A stretch of DNA of 64,000 nucleotides from Sulfitobacter delicatus (GTDB lineage: Bacteria > Pseudomonadota > Alphaproteobacteria > Rhodobacterales > Rhodobacteraceae), in the NCBI RefSeq assembly GCF_900102535.1, contig NZ_FNBP01000007.1:1-64000 (forward strand), read 5' to 3'. Below the pieces are notes generated by a model that saw nothing but the letters and a program-made list of their open reading frames with translations, was not told the DNA's origin and did not search any database. A program made the position numbers and the translations under genes. Below are positions 17,095 through 25,534 of this stretch, in pieces (position 1 is the first letter of the stretch; every line of letters begins with the position of its first letter).

Positions 17095-19086
17095 ATGCCA
17101 CCCGGAACCGAAACCCCGACCGCGCAACCGCTTCCAACTGAAGCATCGCGAGCCATGAATGTGTCCTCGGGCAAACCTGCCAGCGCAAAGCTACTTGTTT
17201 TCTATGTAGTCTACGTTGCTTCAATGGCATTTGGCCGGTGGGTGCTGGCCATACCGGATATTCCGATTGTCGTATGGCCGCCCAACGGGGTCCTCTTAGC
17301 GATACTTTTGACCCAGCCGAAACAAATTTGGCCATGGTGGGTTGGGTTTGCTGCCTTGGGTGAACTGACCGGAAACGCAATCTGGTTTCACAATCCGGTA
17401 GGCTGGGCGCTCGCGTATATAGCGGCGAACGCGATGGCCGTAGTCCTTGCCGCCTCACTCTTGCGAACGAACAGTCGCATAAGCTTCCGCTTCGATCGGC
17501 TGTCTCACGTCTTGAAATTTCTCGTTATCTGCGTGCTGCTCGCGCCAGGAGTTAGCGCCACTTTGGGAAGCGCAATTGATGCCTTCGTCGGGAAGAACCC
17601 ATTTACAACAACTTGGCCGCTTTGGTGGTTGGGTGACGCGACCGGGATTCTGATCGCCACCCCGTTGGTTGTCTCATTCATGAACGCATGGAATGAAAAG
17701 GCTTGGCCTCAACCCATGAAATTCATTGAGGCCGCTGCCATCGCAGTCGTTCTCTCACTACTGAGCGCCTGGGTTCTGTCGAGGGGCGCCACCTATGCTT
17801 TCATCCTCCCGATGCCAATAATCTGGGCGGCGCTCCGCTTTGAGTTCCGCGGAGCCAGCTTTGCTGTGCTCGTGTTGACCATCGCCATCGCGGTCCACGC
17901 GCAGAATTTTGAGCATTTGCCTCTTTCGATCGCCGATTTAGTTGCCCTTCAGAGCAAACTGAAAGCGCTAATCCTTGTCGCGGCCACCATCGGCCTGATT
18001 GTCGCAGGGGTTGCTCGTCAGCAGAAACAGGCGCTCGAAGATCTGGCGTTGGCTAATGATCGCCTCGAAGAACGCGTCGCCGAACGCACCCACGCAATCG
18101 AAGCGGCCGAGCGGAGGTTCAAGGCTACGTTCGAGAACGCTGGTGTCGGCATGAGTATCGTTGGCCCAGATGGGAAACTGTTGCGAGTGAATGATAGCCT
18201 CGCACGTATGCTTGGTCGCGATGTAAAGGAGATGGAAGGGCATGGGATTGAGGAGTTCACCCATCCAGATGATCGGGCCTTGATCGAAGTAGCATGGGCC
18301 AAGCTGACGGCCGATGGCATGGATGAATACGAGCAAGAAAAGCGCTACTTGGATAAGGCGGAGAAGGCGGTCTGGGGGCATACGACGGTCAGCTGTGTCC
18401 GCCACGAGGACGGCACCATCGCCTACCTGATCAAAGTGATCCAAGACATCACCGAACGAAAACGTTCAGAGGCGCTGCGACAGCTGCTGATGCGTGAGGT
18501 CAACCACCGAAGCAAGAACCTTCTTGCCTTGGTCCAAGTGATTGCCCGTCAGACGGCGAAACATTCCTCGGACAATTTCCTCGACAAGCTTAACGAGCGT
18601 CTGCAGGCGCTCGCGGCAAACCAAGATATTCTGGTTCACAACGAATGGACGCGCGTGGCTCTTTCTGACCTTGTGGCAGGGCAACTGACGCATTTTGAAG
18701 CCGTTGCCGATCGGGTCCATCTGTCAGGGCCGCCCATTCTGCTGCCCCCTGCCGCGGCGCAAGCCCTCGGAATGGCCGTGCATGAATTGGCAACCAATGC
18801 GGGGAAATACGGCAGTCTCAGCAATGAGGATGGTCAAGTTGACATCTCTTGGGCAGTTGAAAATGAGAGTTTCCATATAATCTGGCGCGAATGTGGTGGG
18901 CCGCCCGTGGCCCCGCCTGAACGAAAGGGGTTCGGCACCACGGTTCTTCAGAAGATGGCTGCCTCGACTATGTCGGGAGAGGTCAGCTTAGACTATTCGC
19001 CGAAGGGGTTCGTTTGGGAACTGTCATGTCCGATGACTTCTTTGCAAGAAAGCAATAGCGATGACCGACGTGGTGCCACCGGGTAA
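17095..19086 (+). CDS. MASE1-PAS-HWE-type sensor histidine kinase
   Basis: Membrane sensor kinase. After a short polar start come about eight hydrophobic segments of MASE1 type (V-V-W-P-P-N-G-V-L-L-A-I-L-L, W-W-L-G-D-A-T-G-I-L-I-A-T-P). A coiled coil (E-E-R-V-A-E-R-T-H-A-I-E-A-A-E-R) and one PAS/PAC domain (F-K-A-T-F-E-N-A-G-V-G-M to D-I-T-E-R-K) follow. The kinase domain has the phospho-acceptor in R-E-V-N-H-R-S-K-N-L-L-A and the N box in H-E-L-A-T-N-A-G-K-Y-G, typical of HWE/HisKA_2 kinases. The frame opens at 17014, with other ATGs at 17095 and 17155; none has a strong ribosome binding site. No response regulator is adjacent. The last ten or so codons derive from the antisense of a DUF421 gene fragment, so the natural C-terminus has been altered slightly. 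Confidence 0.85.
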   Translation: MPPGTETPTAQPLPTEASRAMNVSSGKPASAKLLVFYVVYVASMAFGRWVLAIPDIPIVVWPPNGVLLAILLTQPKQIWPWWVGFAALGELTGNAIWFHNPVGWALAYIAANAMAVVLAASLLRTNSRISFRFDRLSHVLKFLVICVLLAPGVSATLGSAIDAFVGKNPFTTTWPLWWLGDATGILIATPLVVSFMNAWNEKAWPQPMKFIEAAAIAVVLSLLSAWVLSRGATYAFILPMPIIWAALRFEFRGASFAVLVLTIAIAVHAQNFEHLPLSIADLVALQSKLKALILVAATIGLIVAGVARQQKQALEDLALANDRLEERVAERTHAIEAAERRFKATFENAGVGMSIVGPDGKLLRVNDSLARMLGRDVKEMEGHGIEEFTHPDDRALIEVAWAKLTADGMDEYEQEKRYLDKAEKAVWGHTTVSCVRHEDGTIAYLIKVIQDITERKRSEALRQLLMREVNHRSKNLLALVQVIARQTAKHSSDNFLDKLNERLQALAANQDILVHNEWTRVALSDLVAGQLTHFEAVADRVHLSGPPILLPPAAAQALGMAVHELATNAGKYGSLSNEDGQVDISWAVENESFHIIWRECGGPPVAPPERKGFGTTVLQKMAASTMSGEVSLDYSPKGFVWELSCPMTSLQESNSDDRRGATG

Positions 19087-19187
19087 AGTAGGATGGGGTA
19101 GACGAAGATGATCGTCGCGCGGACGCTCATCTGCCACCAGGCGATATGCGGCGTGTCCTGCCCGATCAGGTAGTGGAATGACCCCAT
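19060..19187 (-). pseudogene. 5' fragment of a DUF421 membrane protein gene
   Basis: The frame M-G-S-F-H-Y-L-I-G-Q-D-T-P-H-I-A-W-W-Q-M followed by S-V-R-A-T-I-I-F-V-Y matches the start of DUF421 (YetF-like) membrane proteins and continues to V-A-P-R-R-S. It then runs into unrelated sequence where the convergent kinase gene ends. About 40 codons are left. It lies 37 bp behind the DUF2243 gene on the same strand, so it was probably the second gene of that operon before a rearrangement cut it. Confidence 0.65.
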
Positions 19188-19224
19188 GGCCGAGGTTCCC
19201 TTTTCGCGCAGGTCGACAGCCCCT

Positions 19225-19992
19225 TCAGACCTTCGCCGTGCTCCAGTTGAAACACCCGGCAGGAACGCCGGTTCCGCCCACCAGAAGGGCACCTCGCTGG
19301 TAGAGCTTCCAGCGCTGCAATGCAGGCATGTCCACCACGACCACGCCCATGTCGGGGGTGGACCAGACCATGCGCGCCTGGACCGCACTCAGCGCCTCTC
19401 CCACCTGGCTTGGCGTTGCGCCCTTACGGAACACCACGGTGGTAAAAGGGTTGTCAGCGGGCGGTAGCAGTGCCCAGCCACCACTACCGGCGCTCAGGAG
19501 CGTCAGCCCTACCAGCGTAGCCGTCGTGCGCCGCAGCGCCGAGCCACTGCCGCCGTCACGGTTCAAGAGATACCATCCCACCAAGGCCGGAAGCAGGCCG
19601 AAGACAAGAAACCAGCCGATGTCCCACAAAAGGGGGGCTTCGCTGTCGATCTTAATCCGGTGGATACCGAGTAGCCAGTGCGAGAGCACACCGTCGAGCA
19701 TGTGCCAGATGCCGAACCCCGCCGTTATTGCGCCAAGCAGTGGCCGCCCGGCGATATCCTCTTGACGCCGTCTGGCTCGCCACAGACCCCAGAGGCCCAC
19801 CATGGTAAGGACATACATGAAAAGGTGGAAATAGCCGTCCCAGAGCACTTGCGTGCGCAGGTCGGTCACGGCAGGGATCAAGCTTAGCAGGTGGTGCCAT
19901 TGCAAGATCTGGTGCAGGAGAATGCCATCGAAGAAGCCGCCGAGCGCGACCCCCAGAAGCAAGGCGTATTTTAGCCACGGCGCTTTACACAT
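19225..19992 (-). CDS. DUF2243 membrane protein
   Basis: A 255-residue inner-membrane protein with about five membrane spans. It has the family signature G-G-F-F-D-G-I-L-L-H-Q-I-L-Q-W-H-H in the first span, D-G-Y-F-H-L in the second, and H-M-L-D-G-V-L-S-H-W-L-L-G-I-H. The histidine- and aspartate-rich spans suggest metal or heme contact, but the function is unknown. After the last span an 80-residue tail (F-R-K-G-A-T-P-S-Q-V-G-E...) is longer than in minimal family members. GGAGGA stands 9 nt before the ATG. It was probably co-transcribed with the truncated DUF421 gene. Confidence 0.8.
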   Translation of the reverse strand: MCKAPWLKYALLLGVALGGFFDGILLHQILQWHHLLSLIPAVTDLRTQVLWDGYFHLFMYVLTMVGLWGLWRARRRQEDIAGRPLLGAITAGFGIWHMLDGVLSHWLLGIHRIKIDSEAPLLWDIGWFLVFGLLPALVGWYLLNRDGGSGSALRRTTATLVGLTLLSAGSGGWALLPPADNPFTTVVFRKGATPSQVGEALSAVQARMVWSTPDMGVVVVDMPALQRWKLYQRGALLVGGTGVPAGCFNWSTAKV

Positions 19993-20050
19993 GTGTTGAG
20001 TTCCTCCGCAGGAAAACTCTCAAGCCCTTTCCGGGGTTCCCAGCCTACCG

Positions 20051-20151
20051 GCATCTGCTCGACGAAATGCTGCAAGATGAACGAGTGGCCGGTCTGGTGA
20101 AGCTGCGCCGCAGCGCTCGGCCACGAAGCGAACGGCAGGTCAGGACCGGTG
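20051..20151 (-). repeat. copy B of the coding-like repeat, within a 390-bp gap
   Basis: Homologous to 874-971. On the minus strand it lies in an open frame of 75 codons (20198-19971) that overlaps the start of the DUF2243 gene and reads G-P-D-L-P-F-A-S-W-P-S-A-A-A-Q-L-H-Q-T-G then H-S-F-I-L-Q-H-F-V-E-Q-M. It may be a short gene or the rest of one. The remainder of 19993-20382 shows no further gene. Confidence 0.5.
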
Positions 20152-20382
20152 GCTAAGAAAAATCTTGGCCGAGCTGCAAACTCGCACTCGATCCTCATCC
20201 TACCTAATCGCCCGCTGCGCGGTAGGAATTGGGATATCCGGCGAATACCAAAGGCCCGATCTCTCCGCCCCGTATGAAAACACTTTTGCTACCCTGCCTG
20301 CCGAGCCCTGTATTACCATGCTGCAAGGAACGTCTTGCATGGCAATTAGTTGACTTGCTGTTGGTCCTGAGCGGAGCAGGTC

Positions 20383-21171
20383 GTGAGGAACGTCATTGAG
20401 GCAAACAGTTGTAGCTCGCAGCCACGGACAGGTGCTTTGAATGGCGCCGCGATCAGAGCCAGCTTGCTCTATTCAAGGGTTGTAGCGATACTTGTGGTAT
20501 GCAGCCTGTTGATAGCCTGCGACGACATACGTTTCCCCCGCGATCCAGAAAAAACCTTAGAGACCGTTCTTGCCGACAGGGAAATGACCGTAGCATTCGC
20601 GGACAATCCACCATGGGTAACCTTTCACGGTGAAGGGCCGCCGCAAGGCATAGAGGTTGATCTGGTGCGCGCATTCGCTGACGAACTGGAAGTCGCGATC
20701 GATTGGAAGCGTCTCGGCGCATTCTCGGCGCTTGAGGGGCTGGAGCGTGGCAACATCGACCTCGCCATCGGCGGCTTCGACCGCAAGGACGTGACCCCGG
20801 TTGCGGGCGCGGCACCAAGCTTCGTTTATTTCGAGGAATTTTTCGATGTTGGCGCTCGGCCAGCAACTGCTGGCTCGGATGATCTGGAGGGCCGGAAGGT
20901 CTATGTGCCGCAGGACCTACCCCTGACGAAGATTGTCGAAAATAGGGGCGGAATTCCGGTTGAAGCGTGGTCCGATGCCGTTGACTACGCCGCAGGCCCA
21001 CGCTGGCTTCTCGAAACAAAAGGCCTTCTTCCAACGAATATTGAGCTGCATCGGGCAGAACATGTGATGGCCGTGCGACAGGGGGAAAGCGCTTGGCTTA
21101 TGCGCCTTGAGCGGTTCCTCCGGCGCGAAACAGAAGATATCGGAGCAAGACTGCGCGAGATCGTGCGATGA
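20383..21171 (+). CDS. lipoprotein resembling an amino-acid ABC-type substrate-binding protein
   Basis: A 262-residue protein of the bacterial extracellular solute-binding family 3. The N-terminus has a hydrophobic stretch ending L-L-I-A-C, a lipobox, so it should be anchored at the periplasmic membrane face. The binding-fold motifs follow: M-T-V-A-F-A-D-N-P-P-W-V-T-F, G-I-E-V-D-L-V-R-A-F-A and L-E-R-G-N-I-D-L-A-I-G-G-F. No permease or ATPase is near; instead its stop overlaps the start of a cation transporter gene (ATGA). It may act as a sensor or delivery protein for that transporter, which would be unusual. The GTG start is not firmly fixed. Confidence 0.75.
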   Translation: MRNVIEANSCSSQPRTGALNGAAIRASLLYSRVVAILVVCSLLIACDDIRFPRDPEKTLETVLADREMTVAFADNPPWVTFHGEGPPQGIEVDLVRAFADELEVAIDWKRLGAFSALEGLERGNIDLAIGGFDRKDVTPVAGAAPSFVYFEEFFDVGARPATAGSDDLEGRKVYVPQDLPLTKIVENRGGIPVEAWSDAVDYAAGPRWLLETKGLLPTNIELHRAEHVMAVRQGESAWLMRLERFLRRETEDIGARLREIVR

Positions 21172-22184
21172 GCCGGTCGATCCGCACTATGCCCGAAGAG
21201 CAGAAGAAGGCGCTGCGACGCGCACGCTGGCTGGAAGGTATTTGGATTGTAGTCTTAGCGACTATCGTGACCGCGATTTACTTCGCGGTGGGCAGCAGTC
21301 AAGCAATGAAGACTGCATGGATCGAAGACTTACTCAGCTTTGTCCCACCTATCGCGTTTTTGGTCGGCTCCTGGATTGAGGGGTGGAAGCCGAACCGGCG
21401 TTTCCCTCTTGGATACATCCGCGTTACATCAATTGCCTATTTGATCAGTGCAGTAGCTCTTGGAGGCGTCGGGATTTTTCTCATAGTCGACTCGTCTATT
21501 GCTTTGATTAAGCAAGAGCACCCGACGATCGGCAGTGTCGAACTCTTCGGGGCAACCATTTGGTTTGGTTGGGTGATGATCGGTGCGCTGGCCTATAGCG
21601 TCGTGATGCCGGTCATTTTCGGGCACATGAAGATAAAGCCGGCCCAAATGTTGCATGACAAGACGCTCTACGCAGATGCCATGATGAATAAGGCTGACTG
21701 GATGACGGGCCTTGCTGGCATTGTGGGCATCCTTGGGATCGGCATGGGCTGGTGGTGGGCCGATGCGGTCGCGGCCATCGTGATCGCGCTCGATGTGCTT
21801 CACGATGGTTTCAAGCACACAGGGGCTGCGATCCGTGACCTCAGCGACGAGATGCCGCGAACGATTGACGACAAGGAGTTTGATCCTTTGATTGGCAAGG
21901 TTCAGAAGACCTTTGAGGCGCTCCCATGGGTGAGCGAAAGTCGGCTTCGTTTGCGGGAGGAGGGGCGCTTTTTAACTGGCACAATCTATGTTGTTGCTCA
22001 CGAGAACTGTCTTTCTGCTGAAATGATAGATTCCGCCGAGGCTAAACTTCTGAATCTACATTGGCGCTTGCACGACATATCCATCATGCCGCGCGCGAAG
22101 ATAGAGCAAAGGCTTACTGTCGATGGCGAGGATGATGGTTCGCTGCCACTTCGGTCTGGCGCTGTGCGTTATGCGGTGCGCTGA
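21168..22184 (+). CDS. cation diffusion facilitator family transporter
   Basis: A 338-residue inner-membrane metal/proton antiporter-like protein with six spans: L-E-G-I-W-I-V-V-L-A-T-I-V-T-A-I-Y near the start, E-D-L-L-S-F-V-P-P-I-A-F-L in span 2 and D-A-M-M-N-K-A-D-W-M-T-G-L-A-G in span 5, where the family's metal-site acids sit. A cytoplasmic domain of about 110 residues follows. Site residues differ from Zn-type members (no H-x-x-x-D in span 5), so the metal is uncertain. It overlaps the upstream binding-protein gene by 4 bp and is probably co-translated with it. Confidence 0.85.
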   Translation: MSRSIRTMPEEQKKALRRARWLEGIWIVVLATIVTAIYFAVGSSQAMKTAWIEDLLSFVPPIAFLVGSWIEGWKPNRRFPLGYIRVTSIAYLISAVALGGVGIFLIVDSSIALIKQEHPTIGSVELFGATIWFGWVMIGALAYSVVMPVIFGHMKIKPAQMLHDKTLYADAMMNKADWMTGLAGIVGILGIGMGWWWADAVAAIVIALDVLHDGFKHTGAAIRDLSDEMPRTIDDKEFDPLIGKVQKTFEALPWVSESRLRLREEGRFLTGTIYVVAHENCLSAEMIDSAEAKLLNLHWRLHDISIMPRAKIEQRLTVDGEDDGSLPLRSGAVRYAVR

Positions 22185-22525
22185 ATGCCATAGTTACCCT
22201 TGCGCCAGCCTCGTCCTAAGTTGCGCCCGGCACGGATGTCGCCGAAGGGCCGCGAGCGCTCATTGCCGCCTGTAGACTGGACGGCAGTTTCTTCGGCAAA
22301 GCAGACCTCGTCAAAATGCTGCGCGCCTGTCCGAAGGTCCGCTCCAAGCTAACTGCTTTCCAGTATCGAGCACGTGCATGAACGGCAGCAAAGGGCCGGG
22401 AGCGCCTGGCTCCACCCCGAGAAGAGGGTGAGAGTCGCCGTTTACCACCCGACATTTTGTCGCGCGATGGTCGATCAAAAGTTTGCGGGCTGCAGGACAT
22501 TGATTGAGATTTCCGTCGAGCCTGC
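22185..22525. other. 341-bp convergent gap
   Basis: It lies between two convergent genes. The segment around 22310-22400 (gaaggtccgctccaag...) resembles the GC-rich intergenic repeats seen at 15628 and 30268. No gene is supported. Confidence 0.35.
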
Positions 22526-22990
22526 CTACGTCAGTAGAACAAAGAGCGCATGTAAGCTCATATAGATCACGATAAGCGATCCGATGGTGTAGAAGGTCGC
22601 TCGCACTTCATGAGATTGCCGCGTTGCATAAGCGACGAAATGGGCTGCTCGGGCGACGACAAACCCATACATCAGCAGCTGTGTGATTAAGAGCGACGGA
22701 TCAGCAAGCACAAACAGCAGCCCTGCGATCCAGAATGCAGGGATGTTTTCGAGGTCATTACGGTGCATGCGCCGGGAGCGATCCACATAGTCATTGAGCT
22801 CCAGTTGAGACGGGTCCGGGTTTTTGTTGATGAGGCCAACTTGAAGGTCTTCCGGACTGGCGAGGCCAGAATTGCTCTTGAGCATTCGGTAAACGGTCAT
22901 CCATCCTTGCCCCATGACCTTGAGTGCCATCAGCGAGGCGGCAATAGCATATGTTGCAAACACCGGATTCTCAAAACCGACAAATTCCAT
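22526..22990 (-). CDS. MAPEG family membrane protein
   Basis: About 154 residues with four membrane spans. The N-terminal part F-A-T-Y-A-I-A-A-S-L-M-A-L-K and the loop R-R-M-H-R-N-D-L-E-N-I-P-A-F-W-I-A-G are the MAPEG signature (R-x-x-R-x-x-x-N-x-x-E-N). The family includes microsomal glutathione transferases that detoxify lipophilic electrophiles. ATG at 22990 follows GGGGGATGAG; an alternative ATG lies at 23002. It is divergent from the TetR gene, with the palindromic operator between them, so it is very likely a target of that repressor. Confidence 0.88.
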   Translation of the reverse strand: MEFVGFENPVFATYAIAASLMALKVMGQGWMTVYRMLKSNSGLASPEDLQVGLINKNPDPSQLELNDYVDRSRRMHRNDLENIPAFWIAGLLFVLADPSLLITQLLMYGFVVARAAHFVAYATRQSHEVRATFYTIGSLIVIYMSLHALFVLLT

Positions 22991-23035
22991 CTCATCCCCC
23001 ATTCGGCTTCAAGGCTGCCGATCACATAGCGATTT

Positions 23036-23052
23036 ACTTACCATTGGTAAGT
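23036..23052. promoter_or_regulatory. palindromic operator between the MAPEG and TetR genes
   Basis: ACTTACCATTGGTAAGT is a perfect 8-bp inverted repeat around one central base, a common form of TetR-family operator. It lies between the divergent genes, 46 bp from the MAPEG start and 46 bp from the TetR start. A close match lies at 24399-24415. Confidence 0.75.
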
Positions 23053-23098
23053 TTGTAGTCTGACGTCGGACGAAGGTCAACTTTTTTGGGAGTTTTTG

Positions 23099-23677
23099 AT
23101 GAAGACCGATAAGAAAATCCTCCAGGCCGCGCAGGAGCTTTTGGCAACAGGCGGGTTTGGAGCGGTCTCTTTTGACACGATCGCACGCTCGCTGGGGGTC
23201 AGTAAGCAAGCGGTGTTGTATTGGTATCCCTCGAAGCAAGATCTGCTTGCTGCAATGCTTGTCTCTTGGTTGGCCGCGGAGGCGGATGTCGCCATGGCCG
23301 CTATTGGGGACACAAGCACGCCGAGTGCTGCAATTTCTGCTTTCGTGAAGGCCTTGGCAGCCTTTCACCTGAGCGATCTTGATCGCTTTAGAATGATGTA
23401 TCTGGCCCCTCAGACATTGAAAGCAGAGATGCAGACCCCCTTAGAGGGAGAGGTCCTCGATCGGATCCATACAACCACGGACCGGATGTATGGGTCCTTG
23501 GCCAATTGCCTTGAGCTCGACCCCTTGCAGGCCCGTCAGCATGCCACATCCATTCACTCTGCCGTTTTGGGACTAATTTTAATGTTCGGGCTCGCGGATA
23601 GCATAAAAGATCCGCTGAAGCATTCTGAAGAAGCTTTGATTGCGGCGCTGGTAACGAGGCTTACAGCCTCAGTTTAG
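23099..23677 (+). CDS. TetR family transcriptional regulator
   Basis: 192 residues. The N-terminal helix-turn-helix reads I-L-Q-A-A-Q-E-L-L-A-T-G-G-F-G-A-V-S-F-D followed by T-I-A-R-S-L-G-V-S-K-Q-A-V-L-Y-W-Y-P-S-K, a textbook TetR domain. The C-terminal ligand domain is unassigned. GGGAG stands 8 nt before the ATG at 23099 (a TTG at 23096 is less likely). It probably represses itself and the MAPEG gene through the palindrome at 23036 and, by operator similarity, the gene at 24577. The GNAT gene follows after 12 bp in the same operon. Confidence 0.92.
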   Translation: MKTDKKILQAAQELLATGGFGAVSFDTIARSLGVSKQAVLYWYPSKQDLLAAMLVSWLAAEADVAMAAIGDTSTPSAAISAFVKALAAFHLSDLDRFRMMYLAPQTLKAEMQTPLEGEVLDRIHTTTDRMYGSLANCLELDPLQARQHATSIHSAVLGLILMFGLADSIKDPLKHSEEALIAALVTRLTASV

Positions 23678-23689
23678 AAAGGGGGCGCT

Positions 23690-24214
23690 ATGACACGTGA
23701 CGACATTACAATCACGCGTGCTGCCACCGGTGAGGACCTAAATGCCGTCCGAGCACTCATGGGAGAATATCTTGAATGGCATCATGCGCGCTACGCTCAG
23801 TTCCAAGAGTTAATCGAGAAGTATTTCGATCATGCAGGCTTCTGGGAGGAAGTGGAAAACTTGCCGGGAGATTACGCGCCCCCACAGGGGCGGTTGTTGA
23901 TCGCCCACCGGGGCGCCGACCCCTTGGGCTGCGTTGCCTTGCGAGACCTTGGGGATGGGATCGCAGAAATGCGGCGGATGTTCGTCACGCAGCGCGCTCA
24001 AGGGGCAGGGGTCGGAACGCTCTTGGCGCGCCGCGTGATGATGGAGGCAAAAGAGTTAGGCTACCAAACAATGCGTCTCGACACCGGCTGGCAGCAAAGA
24101 GAAGCGGTGCAGATGTATGAGCGATTGGGGTTTCGGCATATTCAGCCCTACTACAAAGCCCCAGTTGCATTGCAAGATAGCCTCGTCTTCATGGAAACCA
24201 GCTTACACGGCTGA
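23690..24214 (+). CDS. GNAT family N-acetyltransferase
   Basis: 174 residues with the acetyl-CoA-binding motif A region F-V-T-Q-R-A-Q-G-A-G-V-G-T-L-L-A (R/Q-x-x-G-x-G/A) after M-R-R-M, and motif B M-Y-E-R-L-G-F-R-H-I-Q-P-Y-Y near the end. The substrate is unknown; relatives acetylate small amines or antibiotics. AAAGGGGG precedes the ATG. It lies 12 bp behind the TetR gene, so it is expected in the same regulon. Confidence 0.88.
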   Translation: MTRDDITITRAATGEDLNAVRALMGEYLEWHHARYAQFQELIEKYFDHAGFWEEVENLPGDYAPPQGRLLIAHRGADPLGCVALRDLGDGIAEMRRMFVTQRAQGAGVGTLLARRVMMEAKELGYQTMRLDTGWQQREAVQMYERLGFRHIQPYYKAPVALQDSLVFMETSLHG

Positions 24215-24398
24215 ACACGCCAAGCTTTGCACGCTGAAGCGACATCTCACCATATTTTTTAGAATGTCGCTCCTTCCTCTCAGGCACTGCCGACTGCCCC
24301 TTTAGCGCAGATTGCGCTTCTTTTTGAGCTCTTCTGATCTCTCATGGAGGCAGCTTATAACTCTTTTTCTTGACCGAACAACGACGCCTCTATAGCTT

Positions 24399-24415
24399 AC
24401 TTACCACTGGTAGGT
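24399..24415. promoter_or_regulatory. second TetR-type operator
   Basis: ACTTACCACTGGTAGGT matches the perfect palindrome at 23036-23052 in all but two positions and keeps dyad symmetry with one mismatched pair. It lies 162 bp before the gene at 24577, in an otherwise empty 362-bp gap (24215-24576) with no other feature seen. Confidence 0.65.
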
Positions 24416-24576
24416 AGGTTTGTTCCTGATGCTCAAATCGCGCGGTCTAACCCGGTGGAGCGCGAAGGTTCGCAGAAACGATCTGCGGGGCCGGCAAACG
24501 CAGCAAGAGGTTTAGGCTTACCTCATGCCATTTGATCTGCCTCAATTTGGGAAAGAATTAGAAAGAGGATAGAAAT

Positions 24577-24984
24577 ATGAAACTGGCTACAAAATTTTTC
24601 TTGGCAGCAACCGTCTTTGCGCTCTGCGGGATGGTCTGGGGAATAGTAATGTCCGCAAGCCACGATTATCTACTCGCCCCCGCGCACGGCCATTTGAACC
24701 TTTTAGGCTTCGTAGCCATGGGCATTTGGGGAGCATACTATGCGCTCACGCCAACCGCAGCTGCGTCCAACTTAGGCAGGTCGCACTTTGCACTGTCTGT
24801 CTTGTCGGTGGTTGTGGTGGTCCCAGGCATTGTTCAGGTGCTTCTCGGTCAAGGCGAACTGCTTGCTCAGATCGGCTCCATAGCGCTCGTGGCCAACATG
24901 CTTCTATTTGGTGTTATCGTTCTGCGCTTTGGCGCTGGCGCACAGGCGCCGAATGACCTCCTCACTGCTCAGCCTGCGGAATAA
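24577..24984 (+). CDS. small four-span membrane protein, heme-copper oxidase subunit I-like fragment fold
   Basis: 135 residues, with four hydrophobic segments. Span 2 carries A-P-A-H-G-H-L-N-L-L-G-F, a histidine motif found in small proteins annotated as cytochrome c oxidase-like and in NnrS-type heme/copper membrane proteins. The two histidines could bind heme or copper. AGAGGA stands before the ATG. The operator-like palindrome upstream places it in the TetR regulon. The function is unknown. Confidence 0.65.
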   Translation: MKLATKFFLAATVFALCGMVWGIVMSASHDYLLAPAHGHLNLLGFVAMGIWGAYYALTPTAAASNLGRSHFALSVLSVVVVVPGIVQVLLGQGELLAQIGSIALVANMLLFGVIVLRFGAGAQAPNDLLTAQPAE

Positions 24985-25534
24985 CACAAGCATAAGCTTT
25001 GTCGCGGCGCGCTCAGCCAGCGAAAGAGAGTTCCGAACGGCGCGGTTGTTATGAACGCAAGACAGAACAAAGCTCAGACCGCGCAACCGTTGTGAGTTTT
25101 ACCCGAACCGGACTTTGGCTTTGTAAGGGTTCAACGTCCGGTTTGGGCCGGTTTCGCGGGTCAGCATGGTTGGTCCCGGCGCAACCGTGACAAGACTGAG
25201 GTGACTGTAACCGTTCAGGTGCGCGGCGAATACGACGAATTCAAAGACGCGAGCTAAACACTCGGGCTGCAGGTCCTTTCAGAAGGGTCAGCAGCCTATC
25301 CGGCGCGGGGCGCGAGAATAATCACCGCTGCGCCAAGAATGCAGAGGCCGCCCCGGCAGCATCCCAAAGATCAGGCCGCTGCCCTTCTACAGCCCACATC
25401 CACACCAGCGAAGCCGCAATACGCCCTCCGGCTGCTGTTTTTTCGGCCAACCACTGCCGAGCGGTTGGCCGAGCCGATGCCCTACAACCCATGCAACCAC
25501 GAAACGACAGTCTGAACCTTTGGAAGGATTTCAC
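24985..25534. other. 550-bp stretch with an intergenic repeat
   Basis: It contains a GC-rich repeat at about 25104-25175, beginning CGAACCGGACTTT as at 30268-30280 and continuing with a similar ...TCCGGTTTGGGCC... pattern. No gene is supported. GGAAGG at 25521 onward is the ribosome binding site of the next gene. Confidence 0.45.

Noticed and set aside
22216-22500. 94-codon minus-strand frame
   Set aside because: Basic, low-complexity composition and overlap with a repeat-like intergenic segment.
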